The notes: a model not told the origin generated them from the letters alone. A DNA stretch of 35,493 bases from Kiritimatiellia bacterium (GCA_017648065.1 JAGCJJ010000078.1:1-35493); one strand, 5' to 3'; positions 16,524-24,716 are shown, counted from the stretch's first letter. Numbers and translations: made by a program.

Positions 16524-16967
16524 CTATTCTGGAATCTTACTATTAATGTCAACAAGTGCTTCTTCAATTTGCTTTTGTATTTTAGCGACATGAAGAAGAT
16601 TTGCTTTTATTACTCTACGGCGTGCATCTTGTTCTGCAGCTTGAGCAATAGCTTTCTCTTTAAAACTTTGAAGCTCTTCAATCTGTTGTTGGAGAGACAA
16701 AATCTGCTGTTGAAGTTTACTAATTGTGGCCTTAGAAGTTCTCAATCTAAATGACAACTCCTCTGGTGTTGCATCAATATCTTCAATATCTAATCCTTCT
16801 GGAATAGGTACAGAAACATGCTTCTCACAATCTGGGCAAACAATAACCAACCCGGCACCTCTTGGGTCAATAGAAAGGTGCTTGTTACAATGAGGACAAT
16901 CAAACTGAATATCTGACTCTGGAATCTCGTCAATATCTAATTCTACACTTTTATTTTTCTCATCCAT
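16524..16967 (-). CDS. Zinc-ribbon and coiled-coil protein
   Basis: The 147-residue protein has an acidic N-terminus and a compact zinc ribbon with C24, C27, C44 and C47 (FDCPHCNKHLSID, VIVCPDCEKHVSVP). A long helix of about 65-145 follows, with leucine and glutamine repeats (LQQQILSLQQQIEELQ) that predict a coiled coil. Similar ribbons are common in Lentisphaerota, Verrucomicrobiota and Planctomycetota proteins of unknown role. The ATG at 16967 has GAGGA just upstream, and a good promoter lies 57-85 bases upstream. It leads an apparent operon with the small membrane protein and the PAS protein. The function is not known. Confidence 0.88.
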   Translation of the reverse strand: MDEKNKSVELDIDEIPESDIQFDCPHCNKHLSIDPRGAGLVIVCPDCEKHVSVPIPEGLDIEDIDATPEELSFRLRTSKATISKLQQQILSLQQQIEELQSFKEKAIAQAAEQDARRRVIKANLLHVAKIQKQIEEALVDINSKIPE

Positions 16968-17023
16968 ATCTTCCTCACAAACTTTACATTGTTATTTAAT
17001 GTACAAAACCATTTTTTAGTTCC

Positions 17024-17052
17024 ATTATACATTAAGCAGGAAATTTTGTCAT
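17024..17052 (-). promoter_or_regulatory. Promoter of the zinc-ribbon/PAS operon
   Basis: On the minus strand, ATGACA (17047-17052) is separated by 17 bases from a perfect TATAAT (17024-17029). It lies just past the phosphofructokinase terminator and about 57 bases upstream of the start at 16967. Confidence 0.65.
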
Positions 17053-17162
17053 CAAGAATTTTGAAATTATTTTGATGTTTCGAGCATATAAATTAGACTT
17101 TATTCTATAAGAGCATTAATAGCGAACCCAAAGCAACTTTTATATGTATATAATACTCTCAA

Positions 17163-17195
17163 AATAAAAAAGAGGCGCCCCGTAGGACGCCCCTT
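17163..17195 (-). terminator. Terminator after the phosphofructokinase gene
   Basis: AAGAGGCGCCC (17170-17180) pairs with GGACGCCCCTT (17185-17195) around CGTA, with G-U pairs on the minus-strand RNA, and the minus strand then runs into T residues. It begins 9 bases beyond the pfp stop. The stem closely matches the terminator after rplO (both have GGCGCCCC and GGACGCC). Confidence 0.88.
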
Positions 17196-17204
17196 TTTAG
17201 AAGA

Positions 17205-18434
17205 TTAGTGCTTTACTTCAACCTTTTCACCCTTTGGCTGACCGATGTCAGCTAGTAGCTGATTGAACCATGCCTGATCTGTATCAAATGGCTTACCGCC
17301 CTTGATGCGCTCGAACTCACAAGCACGTAGCTCGTTGTTATTGTTCTCGTCCTCACCGATAACACCACCAACGCCCATCATTGCGCACTCAACTGCCTTG
17401 TCTGCGCACTTGATGATTAGCTCCTTATCAGCAGGATTTGATGCAGCAGCACGGCTGTAGTAACCAGACTTCTGTACCATTGTCTTCTCAGCACCTAGCA
17501 TCTGAGCAAACTGCTTTGCAAACCATGCACCTGGGTTGATTGCATCTAGCTTTGCATGACCAAATGCGTCGCGTGGAACTTCCTCACCACGAGCTTCCAT
17601 CTCCTTGATGATTGTCTCAACGCCAGCACCCTCAGAAACGAAGATGTTAACATTATCAACCTCATCCATAATCTTGCGTAGACGCTCAGCCTCTGCCTTA
17701 ACATCAAATGCTAGCTCTGGGATGTAGATAGCGTGGATTTCCTTGCGCTCCTTGCTTAGACCCATGCCAGGAACAAATTCCATCTTATCTAGTAGCTTGC
17801 GATACTCAACTGCTGTTGCAGCTGTTAGGTAACCGCAGTTACGGCCCATAACCTCGTGTACGATTAGCATACGTGGGTTTGCATTGTGCTCACCAACTAC
17901 GTTAGCGAAGAACTTAGCACCCTCTTCTGCTGCTGTCCATGCACCTAGGCTCTGGCGGATTGGATATACGTCATTGTCAATTGTCTTTGGAAGACCAACT
18001 ACTGTTAGAGCATAGTTGTTTGTCTTTAGGAATGCAGCCAAATCTGCTGCAGCTGTATTTGTGTCATCACCACCGATTGTGTGAAGAACATCTACGCCAT
18101 CCTTAACTAGCTGATCAGCAGCAACCTTCTGAGGATCCTGACCTTCCTTTACAAGGCCACGCTTTACGCAGTCCTTGATGTTTGTTAGCTTAACGCGGCT
18201 ATTACCGATTGGAGAGCCACCGTGCTTGTATAGAACAGCGATATTCTTACGCATCTCAGGAGTTACTGTGATGCTCTTTCCTTCCAAAAGACCCTTATAA
18301 CCACCAACGTAGCAGATAATCTCTACCTCTGGTGCTACATCTGTATAACGCTCAATTAGAGCAGCAATTGCAGAGCTTAGGCATGGTGCCAAACCACCTG
18401 CAGTTAGAATTGCAACTTTCTTTACATTATTCAT
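17205..18434 (-). CDS. pfp: Pyrophosphate-dependent 6-phosphofructokinase
   Basis: The enzyme interconverts fructose 6-phosphate and fructose 1,6-bisphosphate using pyrophosphate, making this glycolytic step reversible. The 409-residue protein has the PPi-type signature GGDDT (121-125), where ATP enzymes have GGDG, and PKTIDND (149-155) in place of PGTIDND. The substrate region MGRNCGYLTAATAVEYRKL and GLPKTID agree with the PPi family. AAGGA lies eight bases before the ATG at 18434. It is 54 bases downstream of the DEAD-box gene and is followed by a terminator; whether it has its own promoter is unclear. A PPi-dependent enzyme suits an anaerobic fermenter. Confidence 0.94.
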   Translation of the reverse strand: MNNVKKVAILTAGGLAPCLSSAIAALIERYTDVAPEVEIICYVGGYKGLLEGKSITVTPEMRKNIAVLYKHGGSPIGNSRVKLTNIKDCVKRGLVKEGQDPQKVAADQLVKDGVDVLHTIGGDDTNTAAADLAAFLKTNNYALTVVGLPKTIDNDVYPIRQSLGAWTAAEEGAKFFANVVGEHNANPRMLIVHEVMGRNCGYLTAATAVEYRKLLDKMEFVPGMGLSKERKEIHAIYIPELAFDVKAEAERLRKIMDEVDNVNIFVSEGAGVETIIKEMEARGEEVPRDAFGHAKLDAINPGAWFAKQFAQMLGAEKTMVQKSGYYSRAAASNPADKELIIKCADKAVECAMMGVGGVIGEDENNNNELRACEFERIKGGKPFDTDQAWFNQLLADIGQPKGEKVEVKH

Positions 18435-18488
18435 GATTTTTATCCTTATTTTTGTATTTGTTTTTAAATTTTGTGTTATTTATAAAAG

Positions 18489-20267
18489 CTAGTTTGTTTT
18501 CTTTGGTGGGCGAGGTCCACGCTTGAAATTACCATGAGGTTTGCGGCCTCCACCAAAACCACGAGCATGAGCACCTGTGCCATTATTGTTAGCTGGATTT
18601 TTGCGTGGAACATTTGCTGTTGGCTCTGGCACCTCTGCAAATAGTTCCTCTGCTGGCTGCTGACAATGTAATGGCTCGCCTAGTAGTGTCTCAATTTCAG
18701 GAATGGTAAAGGACTCATCCTCACAAGCAAATGATACTGCTGTACCCATTGTTCCAGCACGGCCTGTACGGCCAATACGATGAATATAATCATCTGCCTC
18801 GTATGGGAAATCATAGTTTACAACAAGTGAGATATCGTCAACATGAATTCCACGACCAGCAACATCTGTTGCTACAACCAAATTTACTTTGCCACTGCGA
18901 AAATCCTCAAGAATACGGCAGCGCTTCTTTTGATCTACATCTCCAGAAAGCATTTCTGCTATAATTCCTTGACGAGCGAGTCTGTATACTAACTCTTCGC
19001 AATCGCGCTTTCTATTTCTAAAGATAATGGTGCGACCATATTTCTCACTCTTTAGAATATTGTAAAGCACAGTAAACTTTTCGCGTGCTGCAATTGGATA
19101 AACTAGCTGACTGATTGTGTCAACAGTGCCATGCTCTGGATCTACTGATACCTGAACTGGGTTTGGCATCCATTGCTGTGCTAAGCGCATCACTTCATCA
19201 TTAAGTGTTGCTGAGAATAACAATGTTTGGCGCATATTCTGATATGGAAGCAGACGAATGATGCGGCGAACATCTGGGATAAAGCCCATATCAAGCATAC
19301 GGTCAGCTTCATCAATAACAATTGTCTGCACACCACGCAAATCAAGTACATGATTTCTGCAGAAATCAAGCAAGCGGCCAGGTGTGGCTGCTACAAGATC
19401 AACTGGTGTCTCAATAACTGTCTTTAGTTGCTTATCGTAATCCATACCACCAAATACTGCTACACTTCTCAGACCACAATATTTTCCAAGAGCCTCTGCA
19501 TCCTTTTGGATTTGCATTACTAGCTCGCGTGTTGGTGCAAGAACAAGTGCTGCTGGGCGGCCAATCTTAACTGGACGGCTTTCCACATTGATTAGCATGC
19601 GCTTTAAAATAGAGATTAGGAAGGCAGCTGTTTTACCTGTACCGGTTTGAGCTTTACCTGCCACATTAAGCCCAGACATTGTCTTGTCTAATGTCTCAGC
19701 TTGAATAGGTGTGCAATACTGGAAGCCTAAATCATAGATTGCGTGCATGATTGGATTAGGTAGATCAAAATCATGAAAGCGCTTCTTATCATCCACTACT
19801 GGCACTTGAAATTCTGATGCATCCCATGATAATTCAACAGTTGGGATAGCAAAGAATTTTTCCTCTTGAAGAGCCTTTGCAATTTCCTCGCGTGAGATAG
19901 AGCCTTTATCTGCCTGCTGCTGTGGCTTCTTTTGTTGCTGCTTTTTAGGCTGATTATTTGGCTTATTTTGTTGCTTATTCTCACCCTTATTCTTTTGATT
20001 TGGATTTTGGGAGGAATTGCTTTGTTTAGCATTTTGCTTTTTATTATGGTCCTTATTACCTGACTGGTGGTTTTTATTATTAGCAAACTTATTATTTTGC
20101 TGCTTATTAGGACCCTGCTTATTATTTTTTGTCTTCTTAGAGGAGTTTTGTGTATTAGGATTTTTTCCCTTATTGCTCTGCTTAGAACTTGCAGATAAGG
20201 AATCCTTTTTTACAACTACAGTTTTGAGCTTAGTTGCAATAGTTTTGAAAAAACTCTTTATTGACAT
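18489..20267 (-). CDS. DEAD-box RNA helicase with Asn/Lys/Gln-rich N-terminal arm
   Basis: The 592-residue protein unwinds RNA, probably in ribosome assembly or mRNA turnover. The helicase core begins with the Q motif (FDLPNPIMHAIYD, PIQ), motif I AQTGTGKT (206-213), PTREL, DEAD (319-322), SAT (352-354) and HRIGRTGRAG near 500. It resembles the RhlE/RhlB type. Residues about 25-122 are low-complexity, dominated by N, K and Q, and must be disordered; the C-terminus is also basic and glycine-rich (GGGRKPHGNFKRGPRPPKK). Such arms bind RNA and promote condensates in other helicases. It lies 128 bases downstream of rpsI, past a terminator, so it is likely a separate unit. Confidence 0.94.
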   Translation of the reverse strand: MSIKSFFKTIATKLKTVVVKKDSLSASSKQSNKGKNPNTQNSSKKTKNNKQGPNKQQNNKFANNKNHQSGNKDHNKKQNAKQSNSSQNPNQKNKGENKQQNKPNNQPKKQQQKKPQQQADKGSISREEIAKALQEEKFFAIPTVELSWDASEFQVPVVDDKKRFHDFDLPNPIMHAIYDLGFQYCTPIQAETLDKTMSGLNVAGKAQTGTGKTAAFLISILKRMLINVESRPVKIGRPAALVLAPTRELVMQIQKDAEALGKYCGLRSVAVFGGMDYDKQLKTVIETPVDLVAATPGRLLDFCRNHVLDLRGVQTIVIDEADRMLDMGFIPDVRRIIRLLPYQNMRQTLLFSATLNDEVMRLAQQWMPNPVQVSVDPEHGTVDTISQLVYPIAAREKFTVLYNILKSEKYGRTIIFRNRKRDCEELVYRLARQGIIAEMLSGDVDQKKRCRILEDFRSGKVNLVVATDVAGRGIHVDDISLVVNYDFPYEADDYIHRIGRTGRAGTMGTAVSFACEDESFTIPEIETLLGEPLHCQQPAEELFAEVPEPTANVPRKNPANNNGTGAHARGFGGGRKPHGNFKRGPRPPKKTN

Positions 20268-20342
20268 ATTTTATTAAACCTCTGCCTTTTTATAGAATTT
20301 AAGACAAGAAATTTTATTTAATAAGCGATAGTATAATATAAA

Positions 20343-20378
20343 CGACAACGGACACCCCGATAGAGATGCCCGCTGCCG
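20343..20378 (-). terminator. Long hairpin after rpsI
   Basis: The arms 20343-20358 and 20363-20378 can form 16 consecutive base pairs around GATA if G-U pairs are allowed; those pairs form only in the minus-strand RNA, which fits rpsI transcription. The following T-run is weak (CGTTTAT). The rpsI stop is 17 bases upstream. Confidence 0.7.
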
Positions 20379-20395
20379 ATAACAAATACGTAGAA

Positions 20396-20800
20396 TTAAC
20401 GCTTTGAGAACTGGAAGCGACGGCGTGCACCGCGCAAACCTGGCTTTTTACGTTCCTTCATACGTGAATCGCGTGTCAAGCAACCTGCTGCCTTTAGTGC
20501 TGGGCGTAGTGAAGAATCTGCTTCACATAGAGCACGTGAAAGAGCGTGGCGAACTGCGCCTGCCTGACCTGAAACACCGCCACCCTTTACGAATGCCTTG
20601 ATGTCGAACTTACCTTCAACACCAGCAATCTCTAGTGGCTGGAATACGTACTTTAGAAGAGCATCGCTCTTGAAGTATTCCTTTGTCTCACGGCGATTAA
20701 CTGCACACACACCAGTACCATTGAAGAGCTGAACGCGTGCGACTGCAGTCTTACGACGACCTGTTGCAGCTGAGATATAATCTACTTTCTTATCTGCCAT
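20396..20800 (-). CDS. rpsI: 30S ribosomal protein S9 (uS9)
   Basis: The 134-residue protein has the S9 blocks ATGRRKTAVARVQLFNGTG, GGGVSGQAGAVRHALSRAL and SRMKERKKPGLRGARRRFQF. Its basic tail reaches the P-site tRNA; it ends FSKR, as expected. It is 29 bases downstream of rplM in the normal L13-S9 operon and is followed by a strong hairpin. Confidence 0.98.
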   Translation of the reverse strand: MADKKVDYISAATGRRKTAVARVQLFNGTGVCAVNRRETKEYFKSDALLKYVFQPLEIAGVEGKFDIKAFVKGGGVSGQAGAVRHALSRALCEADSSLRPALKAAGCLTRDSRMKERKKPGLRGARRRFQFSKR

Positions 20801-20829
20801 ATTCTGTCCTTTTGGTTATTGGTGTGAAA

Positions 20830-21252
20830 TTACATAGCTACTGGCTTTTGAGCAGCGTGTGGGTGCTCTGGGCCAACATAGACCTTAAGGCGACGCATCA
20901 TTTCACGAGCAAGCTTGTTGCCTGGAAGCATGCCTTCTACAGCCTTCTTGATAATCCAATCTGGGTGCTTTACGCGCATCTGAGCAGCAGTTGTCTCATA
21001 AAGACCACTACGCCAGCCTGTATAGTGCTGGTAAATCTTCTCTTGCTCTTTTTTACCTGTGAACTTAATCTTCTCACAGTTTACTACGATTACGAATGCG
21101 CCTGTATCTACCCATGGAGTGTAGGTTGGCTGATCTTTGCCACGAAGTGCGTTAGCGATCTGTACAGCTAGGCGACCTACTGTCTTACCTGCTGCGTCAA
21201 CGACTAACCATCTGCGGTTGTCACCTGGATCTTTTGGTACGAATGTTTTCAT
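20830..21252 (-). CDS. rplM: 50S ribosomal protein L13 (uL13)
   Basis: The 140-residue protein has WLVVDAAGKTVGRLAVQIAN, GDQPTYTPW-like KDQPTYTPWVDTGAFVIVVN and VEGMLPGNKLAREMMRRLKV, which match L13. L13 is an early assembly protein of the 50S subunit. It has a leader of about 150 bases with a possible hairpin, consistent with the autogenous control by L13 known in E. coli. Confidence 0.98.
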   Translation of the reverse strand: MKTFVPKDPGDNRRWLVVDAAGKTVGRLAVQIANALRGKDQPTYTPWVDTGAFVIVVNCEKIKFTGKKEQEKIYQHYTGWRSGLYETTAAQMRVKHPDWIIKKAVEGMLPGNKLAREMMRRLKVYVGPEHPHAAQKPVAM

Positions 21253-21556
21253 TTATTTCCTGTATTTCTTTTGCTAAGAATCATTTAAACCTATTACTTT
21301 ATATATAGAGGAGGGAACTCTGAAAGCAAACGGCTTAAAAATTCGAGTTTTTTGTGATGTAACCCGCAGGAGTAAACCGGGCTATAAGACAAATGAGCAA
21401 TTATTATGCTATATTTTGACCGAAATAGTCAACCCTCTTTTTTAATTTATTAATAAAAAACGTATTTTTTTTGAAAAATTCTCTGTTTTTCGTATAAAAT
21501 CCTATACAATATAAATATTATTAGGATATATGCAAGCTATTATACGAATAATTAAT
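21253..21556. other. Intergenic region: rplM leader and upstream spacer
   Basis: From left to right it holds the rplM ribosome binding region, an AACTC/GAGTT inverted repeat (about 21315-21345), a CCCG/CGGG hairpin (about 21363-21382) that is in the transcribed leader, the rplM promoter (21403-21432), an A/T-rich run, and a weak ATCCTA/TAGGAT inverted repeat (21499-21527) that may end the upstream nucleotidyltransferase transcript. No coding sequence is supported. Confidence 0.55.
21403..21432 (-). promoter_or_regulatory. Promoter of rplM-rpsI
   Basis: On the minus strand, TTGACT (21427-21432) and CATAAT (21403-21408) are 18 bases apart, the same spacing as in the other two ribosomal promoters here. 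Transcription would begin about 145 bases before the rplM start, leaving a long leader. Confidence 0.65.
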
Positions 21557-22408
21557 TTAGACATTTTTTAGCTTTTCTACTACCTCATCACGATCTTCTC
21601 GGCTTGTAATACCAAACCACTCTGAGGTTGTTCGTAGCAGTTTAACCTTTGCATCACCAGCAGCTAACAAAGCACTAAGTTCTGTTGGCATCTGATATTC
21701 TGCCTTTGGATTACCCTCGCTACGCTTTAAGAATGCAGGGAAGCGAGCAATCAATGCATCCATATAACTACGCTTAAATCCGAATAGATTCATTGAAACC
21801 GGTGTATCATCAGCAAAAGCATCTCCTTCATCACGAATTACACCATCATCCTCACGGCGTAGTGCAAGGCGCTCAGTTACTTTTGTCAGGAAGCTATTTT
21901 CATCAATCTCACAAATACCACGTGAAACACCACTATACTTAGATAGTGTTTTTGACAACTCATAAGCTACCATACAATATGTATTAGGCTCAGATTCTGT
22001 TTCCTTTAGATATTGATATGCCAATTTAAAGCCTTCTGCGCCATAAAAATCATCTGCATTTACTACAACAAATGTATCTGCTACTACATTACGAGCTGCA
22101 TACACTGCATGTGCGGTACCCCAAGGCTTTGTTCTGCCCTCTGGTAATGTAAATCCTTCTGGTAAATCAGATAAATCTTGGATTGCATAAGCAACGTCAA
22201 ATTTACCCTCCCAATGAGAGCCAACGATTTCCTTAAAATCCTTTTCAATATCTTTACGAATTACAAACACCACTCTGTCAAAGCCTGCTTCCTTTGCAAA
22301 ACGTACGCTATAATCAAGAATAAACTCTCCATTTGGTCCTAGTGGGTCCATCTGCTTAAGACCTCCATAGCGACTTCCCATACCTGCTGCAAGAACTAAC
22401 AAATCCAT
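21557..22408 (-). CDS. Nucleotidyltransferase of the sugar-phosphate type
   Basis: The 283-residue protein starts with the NTP-binding loop LVLAAGMGSRYGGLKQMDPLG and has the metal-binding NADDFYG (about residues 117-123) and WGTAHAVYAAR, as in glucose-1-phosphate thymidylyl/uridylyl transferases. It probably activates a sugar phosphate or another phosphorylated group with a nucleotide; the true substrate cannot be read from sequence. A near-perfect AAGGAGG precedes the ATG at 22408. It lies 28 bases after the M15-type peptidase gene. An outer-envelope sugar pathway is possible, but no other pathway genes are nearby. Confidence 0.85.
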   Translation of the reverse strand: MDLLVLAAGMGSRYGGLKQMDPLGPNGEFILDYSVRFAKEAGFDRVVFVIRKDIEKDFKEIVGSHWEGKFDVAYAIQDLSDLPEGFTLPEGRTKPWGTAHAVYAARNVVADTFVVVNADDFYGAEGFKLAYQYLKETESEPNTYCMVAYELSKTLSKYSGVSRGICEIDENSFLTKVTERLALRREDDGVIRDEGDAFADDTPVSMNLFGFKRSYMDALIARFPAFLKRSEGNPKAEYQMPTELSALLAAGDAKVKLLRTTSEWFGITSREDRDEVVEKLKNV

Positions 22409-22436
22409 ATTTCTTCCTCCTTAAACAAAACTTATA

Positions 22437-23294
22437 CTATTTACCATATGTTTGAAGCACTGGTCCATCTGCTTTTACAGACACATGAACATGAGGGCCT
22501 GTTCCAGATGCATATTCATAAAATACCCAATCAAATCCTGCCTGCCATGCTAGCTTACAAAGTAATTCATATAATTCCTTCATCTCATCAGCCGTCTTAA
22601 GTTTTTCACCATTTTTATAGCCTAATGTGATATCTAAAGCTCGTCCTTCCTTATGTAAAGACTTTGGCGAATGAATTCCTTCAGGGCGATATGTTTCTTG
22701 AACACGCAACTGGTATTCGGTTTGTGATTCAACTAAATTAACAAGACGACGAAATGGAATTTCCATTGCTCGGTGCATTGAATGGTCACACTCGTTATCT
22801 GTTTCACCATCATTATCACTTTCCCACCAAACACGCAAATCTGTAACATAAATTAAATCTCTACCAGGAGAAAATGTACTATTTACAATTTCTCCACAAA
22901 CGTCTCGCTCTGACATATTCGGCAATTTTGAATTACGAGCAAAACTTTCCGGTGCCGGGCGAACTGGATTAACTAAATCGACACCCTGTGGCTCTTTCTT
23001 CTTTTTAGGTTCCTGCTTTTGAATATCTTTGCTCGGAGTTGATTCAATTACTTTCGTTTCTTTTTTAATCTCAACAGCTTTTGGTGTATCCTTTTTTTGA
23101 CAAGACCCAATTATTGACATACAGAAAATAATCACAAGAACAAAAGGAATAATTGCTGCCTTAATCAGTGCACGATGCTTAATATCTGCTAGATAATCAG
23201 GCAAAGTATCATTATTATTAATAGAAGACATAGAACTCTGACGAGCTCCACACGAAATCTTTATACTATTAAAATTTGATCTTTTTTTTGCCAT
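22437..23294 (-). CDS. Membrane-anchored M15-type peptidase with a Hedgehog-like domain
   Basis: The 285-residue protein has a hydrophobic segment at about 45-64 ending IIGSC65, either a membrane anchor or a lipobox, then a basic, disordered linker (about 66-105) and a C-terminal zinc-peptidase domain (about 140-278). The zinc ligands are [10 protein letters not shown] (H214, D221) and HVH (H270), with E260 in GFDWVFYE as catalytic acid and H208 conserved. The order [34 protein letters not shown] and HVHVSVKA mirrors the animal Hedgehog signalling domain, which belongs to the same fold as D-Ala-D-Ala/M15 peptidases. It probably acts on peptidoglycan outside the cell. No clear ribosome binding site precedes 23294; an internal ATG at 23231 is possible. 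It is 15 bases after proC. Confidence 0.8.
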   Translation of the reverse strand: MAKKRSNFNSIKISCGARQSSMSSINNNDTLPDYLADIKHRALIKAAIIPFVLVIIFCMSIIGSCQKKDTPKAVEIKKETKVIESTPSKDIQKQEPKKKKEPQGVDLVNPVRPAPESFARNSKLPNMSERDVCGEIVNSTFSPGRDLIYVTDLRVWWESDNDGETDNECDHSMHRAMEIPFRRLVNLVESQTEYQLRVQETYRPEGIHSPKSLHKEGRALDITLGYKNGEKLKTADEMKELYELLCKLAWQAGFDWVFYEYASGTGPHVHVSVKADGPVLQTYGK

Positions 23295-23309
23295 AATGAA
23301 ATAAAAAAA

Positions 23310-24107
23310 TTAAATTTTGCTTAACTCCTTACTGCGACGAGCTGCTGCAGCAAGAGTTCTTTTCATTGTGCTCTTAACAGCAGATTTTTCAAGAACTGCG
23401 AGACCCTCTGCTGTTGTTCCTTTAGCAGATGTAACTGCTTTAATAAAATCAGAAATTGTGCCATCTGAAGCTTGCAGTACAGTTGCTGTACCTAGCATAG
23501 TTTGAATGGCTAGAGTTTGAGCAACCTCATTCTCTAAGCCTAGTGCAACACCTCCATCAATCATTGCCTGGAGAACATATGCCATGAATGCAGGCCCTGA
23601 GCCACTAAGTGCAGTAACTGCATCAAGCTGCTCTTCCTTTAGCTGCACAGCCTTACCTGTGAGAGCAAGAAGCTTTCCTGCTAATGCAGCCTGATTTTTC
23701 TTAACCTTTGAGCCTATTGCATAACCCGTCATTCCCTCGCCAACAGAAACTGCGAGGTTTGGCATTGCACGAACAACTGCTGCCTTTGGAAGAAGTGCCT
23801 CAAGCCACTCTAACTTTCTTCCTGCTGCAATTGAAATATAAAGAGGACGTGCAAGGCTCTCTGACTCTGCCACAGATTTTAGTAAAGCCTCAAGATCCTG
23901 TGGCTTTACAGCTAGAAAAACGACATCACATTTTTCAATTACTTCGAGGGCTGTGGCAGGGTGTACCTTATATTTTTTCTTTAGTTCGTCAAGGCGTGGT
24001 TGATATGCATCGCAAGCATAAAGCTTTGTTGCGACCTTTGCATTTTTTAGAGAGACTAGGATTGCTCCTCCCATTTTACCGGCACCAAGAAACCCGATTG
24101 TTGGCAT
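23310..24107 (-). CDS. proC: Pyrroline-5-carboxylate reductase
   Basis: ProC reduces 1-pyrroline-5-carboxylate to proline with NAD(P)H. The 265-residue protein has the Rossmann motif GFLGAGKMGGAIL at the start, FLAVKPQDLEALL, and the catalytic-domain blocks ALSGSGPAFMAYVLQAMIDGG and VTSAKGTTAEGLAVLE. The ATG at 24107 has GAGGT eight bases upstream. A terminator precedes it, so it may begin its own transcript or depend on read-through from the arginine operon, which shares the glutamate-derived precursor. Confidence 0.95.
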   Translation of the reverse strand: MPTIGFLGAGKMGGAILVSLKNAKVATKLYACDAYQPRLDELKKKYKVHPATALEVIEKCDVVFLAVKPQDLEALLKSVAESESLARPLYISIAAGRKLEWLEALLPKAAVVRAMPNLAVSVGEGMTGYAIGSKVKKNQAALAGKLLALTGKAVQLKEEQLDAVTALSGSGPAFMAYVLQAMIDGGVALGLENEVAQTLAIQTMLGTATVLQASDGTISDFIKAVTSAKGTTAEGLAVLEKSAVKSTMKRTLAAAARRSKELSKI

Positions 24108-24140
24108 ATTATTTTACCTCAAAGTAATTTTATTGTTCTT

Positions 24141-24185
24141 AAAAAAATTATTCACCTTGAATGAATAAAATCCATACAAGGTGAA
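24141..24185 (-). terminator. Terminator after the arginine operon
   Basis: A 9-bp perfect inverted repeat, TTCACCTTG (24151-24159) and CAAGGTGAA (24177-24185), surrounds a 17-base loop and is followed on the minus strand by TAATTTTTTT. It begins 9 bases past the stop of the 173-residue gene, separating it from proC. Confidence 0.8.
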
Positions 24186-24194
24186 CCTTTATTT

Positions 24195-24716
24195 TTAGTA
24201 AGCAGATTCAATAAGAGCCTTAAGCTTCATTTGGAATTGGCGTAGATATTCCTGGCTAGGGCGATAGCCCTCTGTAGTAAAGTCCATAGAGATGCGGCCA
24301 TCATTTGTGATGCCCCACTCTGCTGCTTCACCATCAGGGAATACAAGACTGCCACAAAGAGCAAAGCCAGGTCTTTGGATTCGGCTTATTTCAACAGAAA
24401 CCTCACCCTCTTCTACTGGCTTTGCCCCACCCATTGGAAGCTCTGCCTCAGAAGCAACACCACTCTCGCTCTCTGCATCAATATCGTGAACCACACCACT
24501 TGCAGGAGCTTCCTCCATTGCAGGAGCTGCTGGCTGCTTTGGTGCAGGCACTTCCTTATCCTTGATGCTTGCATTGATATCCATCACAAGAAAACGTGTT
24601 TCCATGTAGCTCATGTGGATATCAAATTCTTCAGCAAGGCGTGACTGTATCTCTGATAAGCCTGCGCCTTCCTGTGCCCAAGTGCGTACTGCCTGCTCTT
24701 GCTCAGCGGTCAACAT
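24195..24716 (-). CDS. Conserved protein of unknown function, PVC type
   Basis: The 173-residue protein starts MLTAEQEQAVRTWAQEGAGL, followed by SEIQSRLAEEFDIHMSYMET, which looks like a helical recognition-like segment. A proline/alanine/glutamate-rich linker (about 55-105) leads to a C-terminal part with SVEISRIQRPGFALCGSLVF, GITNDGRISMDF and GYRPSQEYLRQFQMKLK. I recall related proteins in Verrucomicrobiota-like genomes, with no known function. The start is only 4 bases after argG ends, so it is translated with the arginine operon. I cannot assign a role. Confidence 0.8.
   Translation of the reverse strand: MLTAEQEQAVRTWAQEGAGLSEIQSRLAEEFDIHMSYMETRFLVMDINASIKDKEVPAPKQPAAPAMEEAPASGVVHDIDAESESGVASEAELPMGGAKPVEEGEVSVEISRIQRPGFALCGSLVFPDGEAAEWGITNDGRISMDFTTEGYRPSQEYLRQFQMKLKALIESAY

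Noticed and set aside
20017-20277. Very hydrophobic plus-strand frame that looks like a membrane protein
   Set aside because: It is the complement of the Asn/Lys/Gln-rich arm of the DEAD-box gene; codons such as AAC and CAA read backwards as Leu, Val and Phe.
22437-23294. Eukaryotic contamination or transfer as source of the Hedgehog-like domain
   Set aside because: Bacterial membrane segment, operon spacing of 15 and 28 bases to its neighbours, and codon use like the surroundings all point to a resident bacterial gene.
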